Made by a program: the position numbers and the translations under genes. A stretch of DNA of 9,397 bases from an uncultured bacterium (lineage in GTDB: Bacteria > Cyanobacteriota > Vampirovibrionia > Gastranaerophilales > Gastranaerophilaceae), in contig CACYCU010000201.1 of the NCBI GenBank assembly GCA_902772945.1, forward strand, positions 1 to 9,397, in the 5' to 3' direction. The notes beneath the pieces are model-generated. The model was given only the letters and a program-made list of their open reading frames with translations. It did no database searches and was not told the origin of the DNA. Below, one piece after another: positions 6,963 to 9,397 of this stretch; position 1 is the first letter of the stretch, and each line of letters opens with the position of its first letter.

Positions 6963-7448
6963 ATGACAGAACGTTCCGAAAAAGCAAAAGAATTATTTAA
7001 ATCAGGTTATAATTGCTCTCAATCAGTATTGGGAGTGTTTGCAGAAGAGTTAGGAATGGATTTTGATACTGCTATGAAAATTTCTTCTTCTTTTGGAGGC
7101 GGAATGGGCAGAATGAGAGAAGTTTGCGGTACCGTAAGCGGAATGTTTATGGCAGCAGGATTGATGTTTGGACCTTCCGACAATTCAGATCCAAAAGCTA
7201 AAGGCGAATTGTATAAGCGTATACAAGAATTGGCGAATAGATTTAAAAATCAAAACGGAAGTATTATATGCCGCGAATTGCTTGAAGGTGTTACTTCTTC
7301 AAACACACCTATTCCGTCAGAAAGAAATGAAGAATATTACAAAAAACGCCCATGTGTTGAGCTTGTGGGAGATGCCGTAGAAATTTTTGAACAGTATCTT
7401 TTGGAAACTAAAGAAAGTGGCAAAAATGTTGCACAATCACACTCATAA
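6963..7448 (+). CDS. C_GCAxxG_C_C family putative redox-active protein
   Basis: This 161-residue soluble protein matches the C_GCAxxG_C_C family of putative redox-active cysteine proteins (PF09719/TIGR01909). The spaced cysteines are visible: SGYNCSQSVL (Cys18), FGGGMGRMREVCGTVSG (Cys55), IICRELLEG (Cys103) and RPCVELVGDAVEI (Cys131). The central motif is CGTxxG, with Thr where Ala is usual. The family's reaction is not established; cofactor binding or thiol chemistry is inferred from the cysteines. I prefer the ATG at 6963, two bases after the tyrS stop, because GGGGGTAG just upstream can serve as ribosome binding site. An in-frame ATG at 6951 inside tyrS has none and would add MGVV. The 3' end overlaps the exporter gene by 23 bases, suggesting translational coupling. 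Confidence 0.88.
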   Translation: MTERSEKAKELFKSGYNCSQSVLGVFAEELGMDFDTAMKISSSFGGGMGRMREVCGTVSGMFMAAGLMFGPSDNSDPKAKGELYKRIQELANRFKNQNGSIICRELLEGVTSSNTPIPSERNEEYYKKRPCVELVGDAVEIFEQYLLETKESGKNVAQSHS

Positions 7449-8091
7449 AATTAATCCTGAAAATGAGAAAAAAACGCTTATTGTAATTCTTTTGACATTA
7501 ATTACAATGGCTGCTGAAATTGTATTTGGTTATATAACAAATTCAATGGCGCTTTTGGCGGACGGTTTCCATATGGGAACTCATGCACTGGCTTTGGGGT
7601 TGACTTTTGCCGCATATGTTTTAATAAGAAAGTTTGAAGGAAATCCGATTTTTCCAAACGGAACGGATAAAATAGGTGTTTTAGCAGCTTATACGAGTTC
7701 CATATTTTTGGGATTGACAGGGGTATGGATTATTTTTGAGGCTGTTGACAGGTTTGTAAATCCTTTACAGATTAATTTTAATGATGCTGTTATTGTTGCT
7801 GTTATAGGGCTTTTGGTTAATACGGTTTGTATATTTATAATGAGCGAGCACAAGCATTGTAATCATGAAGAACATTGTGAGGATTACAATTTTAAGGCTG
7901 CATATTTTCATATACTTGCTGATGCTTTGACATCTATACTTGCTATAATAGCGCTTCTTGCCGGTAAGTTTTTCAATATTGTTTATCTTGATTCTGTAAT
8001 CGGTATATTAGGCGGTATTTTAATTGTTAAATGGTCAGTTGAGCTGTTGAAAAATACAGTTGCCGAACTTATTGATATGAAACGCAATTAG
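7426..8091 (+). CDS. DmeF-like cation diffusion facilitator without C-terminal domain
   Basis: This 221-residue inner-membrane protein is a cation diffusion facilitator, predicted to export a divalent metal in exchange for protons. The sequence follows the Co/Ni-type DmeF branch: SMALLADGFHMGTHALALG (40-58) and AAYFHILADALTSILAIIALLAGK (158-181). The transport site would be HxxxH in the second helix (His49, His53) plus HxxxD in the fifth (His162, Asp166). About six helices fit, with a His/Cys-rich loop HKHCNHEEHC (142-151) between the fourth and fifth and HNHTH (3-7) at the N terminus. The protein ends at AELIDMKRN, right after the sixth helix, so the usual cytoplasmic metal-sensing domain (about 80-100 residues) is absent. 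The ATG at 7426 is preferred over an in-frame TTG at 7387: AAAGTGG lies five bases upstream and family similarity begins after it. It overlaps the previous gene by 23 bases. Confidence 0.87.
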   Translation: MLHNHTHKINPENEKKTLIVILLTLITMAAEIVFGYITNSMALLADGFHMGTHALALGLTFAAYVLIRKFEGNPIFPNGTDKIGVLAAYTSSIFLGLTGVWIIFEAVDRFVNPLQINFNDAVIVAVIGLLVNTVCIFIMSEHKHCNHEEHCEDYNFKAAYFHILADALTSILAIIALLAGKFFNIVYLDSVIGILGGILIVKWSVELLKNTVAELIDMKRN

Positions 8092-8762
8092 TTATTTAAC
8101 AATTTTTTCAAAGCTTTTGCTTTTTCAGCGAAAGTTGGATCTTTTCTGGCATCAATTGCTTTTTGCACCATACCTTGTACAGTTTTTTGTACATTTGGAA
8201 ATTCGCTATCCGGTAAAAGTTCAGGTTTTTTCCCTGTAAATACTAATGCGCCGTGATAACAAGCCCAAATAGGACTTACTCTTTTTGTATATTTGTTATC
8301 CCAATCAAGTGTTTTTTGCATAAAATCAATAAAATATTGGGTATCTTCCATTTTAACATCTCGTACATATGTTAATGTATTAACTGCAACCATAGGATAC
8401 ATTCCCAGCTGACCTCTTGCGGATGTATCTTTGCACATCATAACGTCTTCTGTTGCTCTGAGTTTGCCAAAATAATAATAAAATACGGCTTTATCTTTAT
8501 CGTGTTCAAAAACTTTATCAGCCATTGCTATATAGTAAAACGGAGATATTTTATCAGGATTTTCATCAAGATATGATTCAAATTCCGTATATTCTTCAGG
8601 TGTGAAGGCTTTGAACATATCTATTGCAGTACTTGCTTGGTTATCTTGTGCAAGTGATATCATTTTTTTAACATTTGGAGATATTTTTGTTTGAGACACA
8701 ACACAACCTGCGCTTAGCATTAATAAACAAAGTGCTGTGGCTATATAAATCTTCCCTTTCAT
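8088..8762 (-). CDS. Probable lipoprotein, function unknown
   Basis: This 224-residue protein begins with a charged-hydrophobic signal peptide ending in LMLSAGC (14-20). This is a plausible lipobox with Cys20 as the lipidated residue, although Ser at -3 is less common than Leu. The mature part is mainly helical. It contains SPFYYIAMADKVFEHDKDKA (73-92) followed by VFYYYFGKLRA (93-103), an arrangement that looks like a single TPR- or Sel1-like helical pair, and a region around residues 150-170 (TLDWDN...SPIWACYHGAL) without a motif I can name. I do not recognise its function. GGGGAGG (8780-8774) is a strong ribosome binding site placed directly after the upstream gene's stop, with only 18 bases between the genes, so the two form an operon. 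Its 3' end overlaps the convergent exporter gene by 4 bp. Confidence 0.82.
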   Translation of the reverse strand: MKGKIYIATALCLLMLSAGCVVSQTKISPNVKKMISLAQDNQASTAIDMFKAFTPEEYTEFESYLDENPDKISPFYYIAMADKVFEHDKDKAVFYYYFGKLRATEDVMMCKDTSARGQLGMYPMVAVNTLTYVRDVKMEDTQYFIDFMQKTLDWDNKYTKRVSPIWACYHGALVFTGKKPELLPDSEFPNVQKTVQGMVQKAIDARKDPTFAEKAKALKKLLNN

Positions 8763-8780
8763 ATTATTATAAACCTCCCC

Positions 8781-9368
8781 TTAATCCAAATAAAATACAG
8801 TAATAACTTTATGTCCTTCTTCTGCATATTGAACAGCGTTGTGCAAAGTTTTACTTGTATGGGATAAGAAACAGATTAATTGGTTGCAATCATCAATAAT
8901 TTCTCTGTTGCAAACTCTTGATGCATCAGCCAAAGTCATCATTGCTCTGTCCGGATGTTCAATAATATTCGGCACACCGATAAGTTGGTTTTGAACATCA
9001 GACGGCTGCTGACCTATAGTTTGAGGCAAAATAACTTTTAATTTATCAGGATTAGCCTTCATAGCTCCGCGGATTGCTGCTGCATTTGTTCCTGAAGAAC
9101 CGCCTGATGTAATAATTGTATTGCCTTGCATAACAAGAGCGGTAGAAAGTGTTTCAATCATTTGCTGATGAGTGATTGGAAGGTTACGGCTTCCGATAAT
9201 AGCAATTTTTTTGGCAGATTGTTTAATTGTAGCCAATTCCATAGCCAACTCATCAACCGTATTAGGAGAATCTGAAGAAACTGTATCTAATTCATCATCA
9301 ATAGGAACTACTATAGAACCTTGTTTTTCTTTGTTTTCTTCTTCAGAGCTCATAATAATCTTAGTCAT
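8781..9368 (-). CDS. Cyanobacterial-type DprA/SLOG-fold nucleotide-binding protein
   Basis: The 195-residue protein carries one Rossmann-like SLOG domain of the DprA/Smf superfamily. Visible motifs are KIAIIGSRN (54-62), the glycine-rich loop TSGGSSGTNAAAIRGA (87-102), VILPQ (112-116), EHPDRA (137-142) and SRVCNREIIDDCNQLICF (150-167), ending in VITVFYLD. This is the architecture of the short cyanobacterial 'DNA recombination-mediator protein A' family rather than full DprA, because the flanking SAM-like and winged-helix domains are missing. A role in DNA uptake cannot be assumed; nucleotide binding is the safer inference. An acidic, probably disordered N-terminal stretch (7-45) precedes the domain. 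I chose the ATG at 9368, with a weak GTGAG seven bases upstream. GTG at 9380 and ATG at 9353 are alternatives, and the frame stays open to the right edge, so a longer protein cannot be excluded. It leads the lipoprotein gene in a two-gene operon. Confidence 0.82.
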   Translation of the reverse strand: MTKIIMSSEEENKEKQGSIVVPIDDELDTVSSDSPNTVDELAMELATIKQSAKKIAIIGSRNLPITHQQMIETLSTALVMQGNTIITSGGSSGTNAAAIRGAMKANPDKLKVILPQTIGQQPSDVQNQLIGVPNIIEHPDRAMMTLADASRVCNREIIDDCNQLICFLSHTSKTLHNAVQYAEEGHKVITVFYLD

Positions 9369-9397
9369 TAACTTTCTCACTTTCTGATTGCAATCTA

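Noticed and set aside
7168..7380. Plus-strand 70-codon frame inside the C_GCAxxG_C_C gene
   Set aside because: The overlapping frame carries the conserved cysteine motifs and the correct family length; this one has no motif.
7387..7425. TTG start giving the exporter 13 extra residues
   Set aside because: No Shine-Dalgarno lies upstream, the added residues do not resemble the family, and the ATG at 7426 has AAAGTGG at good spacing.
8110..8145. Possible hairpin CTTTTGC/GCGAAAG downstream of the exporter gene as a terminator
   Set aside because: It contains a wobble pair, lies within the lipoprotein coding region and is not followed by a T-run, so it does not fit an intrinsic terminator.

Overview
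This is a compact, AT-rich bacterial window, with most genes packed end to end and good AAGGAG-type ribosome binding sites. My best guess for the source is a gut member of the non-photosynthetic Cyanobacteria (Vampirovibrionia/Melainabacteria, order Gastranaerophilales). This is inference. It rests on the DprA-like protein at the right edge, which reads like the short cyanobacterial 'DNA recombination-mediator protein A' family, on low GC combined with a folate-dependent TrmFO, and on a large FTG-motif membrane protein of a style I associate with that order. No rRNA, tRNA, CRISPR array or insertion sequence is visible.

Layout from left to right. (1) The first 14 codons of a leftward gene (1-44) face a small rightward DUF1858 redox-disulfide protein (114-317). 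(2) A bidirectional hairpin terminator (337-365) separates that gene from a leftward 633-residue multi-membrane protein (369-2270) of unknown function. (3) A 278-bp divergent intergenic region (2271-2548) holds a clustered ACTTAA/TTAAGT inverted-repeat array and two opposed promoters. The rightward promoter places transcription start on or next to the trmFO start codon, so trmFO looks leaderless. (4) trmFO (2549-3847) converges on a leftward secreted alpha/beta hydrolase related to tannases (3840-5624), and the two genes overlap by 8 bp. (5) A 112-bp divergent promoter region (5625-5736) is followed by a rightward cluster: tyrS, a C_GCAxxG_C_C-family cysteine protein and a DmeF-like cation exporter lacking its C-terminal domain (5737-8091). 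(6) That cluster converges, with a 4-bp overlap, on a leftward pair: the cyanobacterial-type SLOG/DprA-like protein (8781-9368 or longer), then a probable lipoprotein (8088-8762).

Functionally the window mixes housekeeping (tRNA uridine-54 methylation, tyrosyl-tRNA synthesis) with envelope, secreted and metal or redox functions. The tyrS cluster joins an aminoacyl-tRNA synthetase, a four-cysteine protein and a Co/Ni-type exporter through a 2-nt gap and a 23-nt overlap, which suggests a shared transcript. I see no obvious defence system or new multi-gene machine. The most notable points are the leaderless trmFO promoter, the shortened exporter, the enlarged tannase-like enzyme with a possible change at the catalytic acid, the repeated motif in the 633-residue protein, and the two overlapping convergent gene ends.
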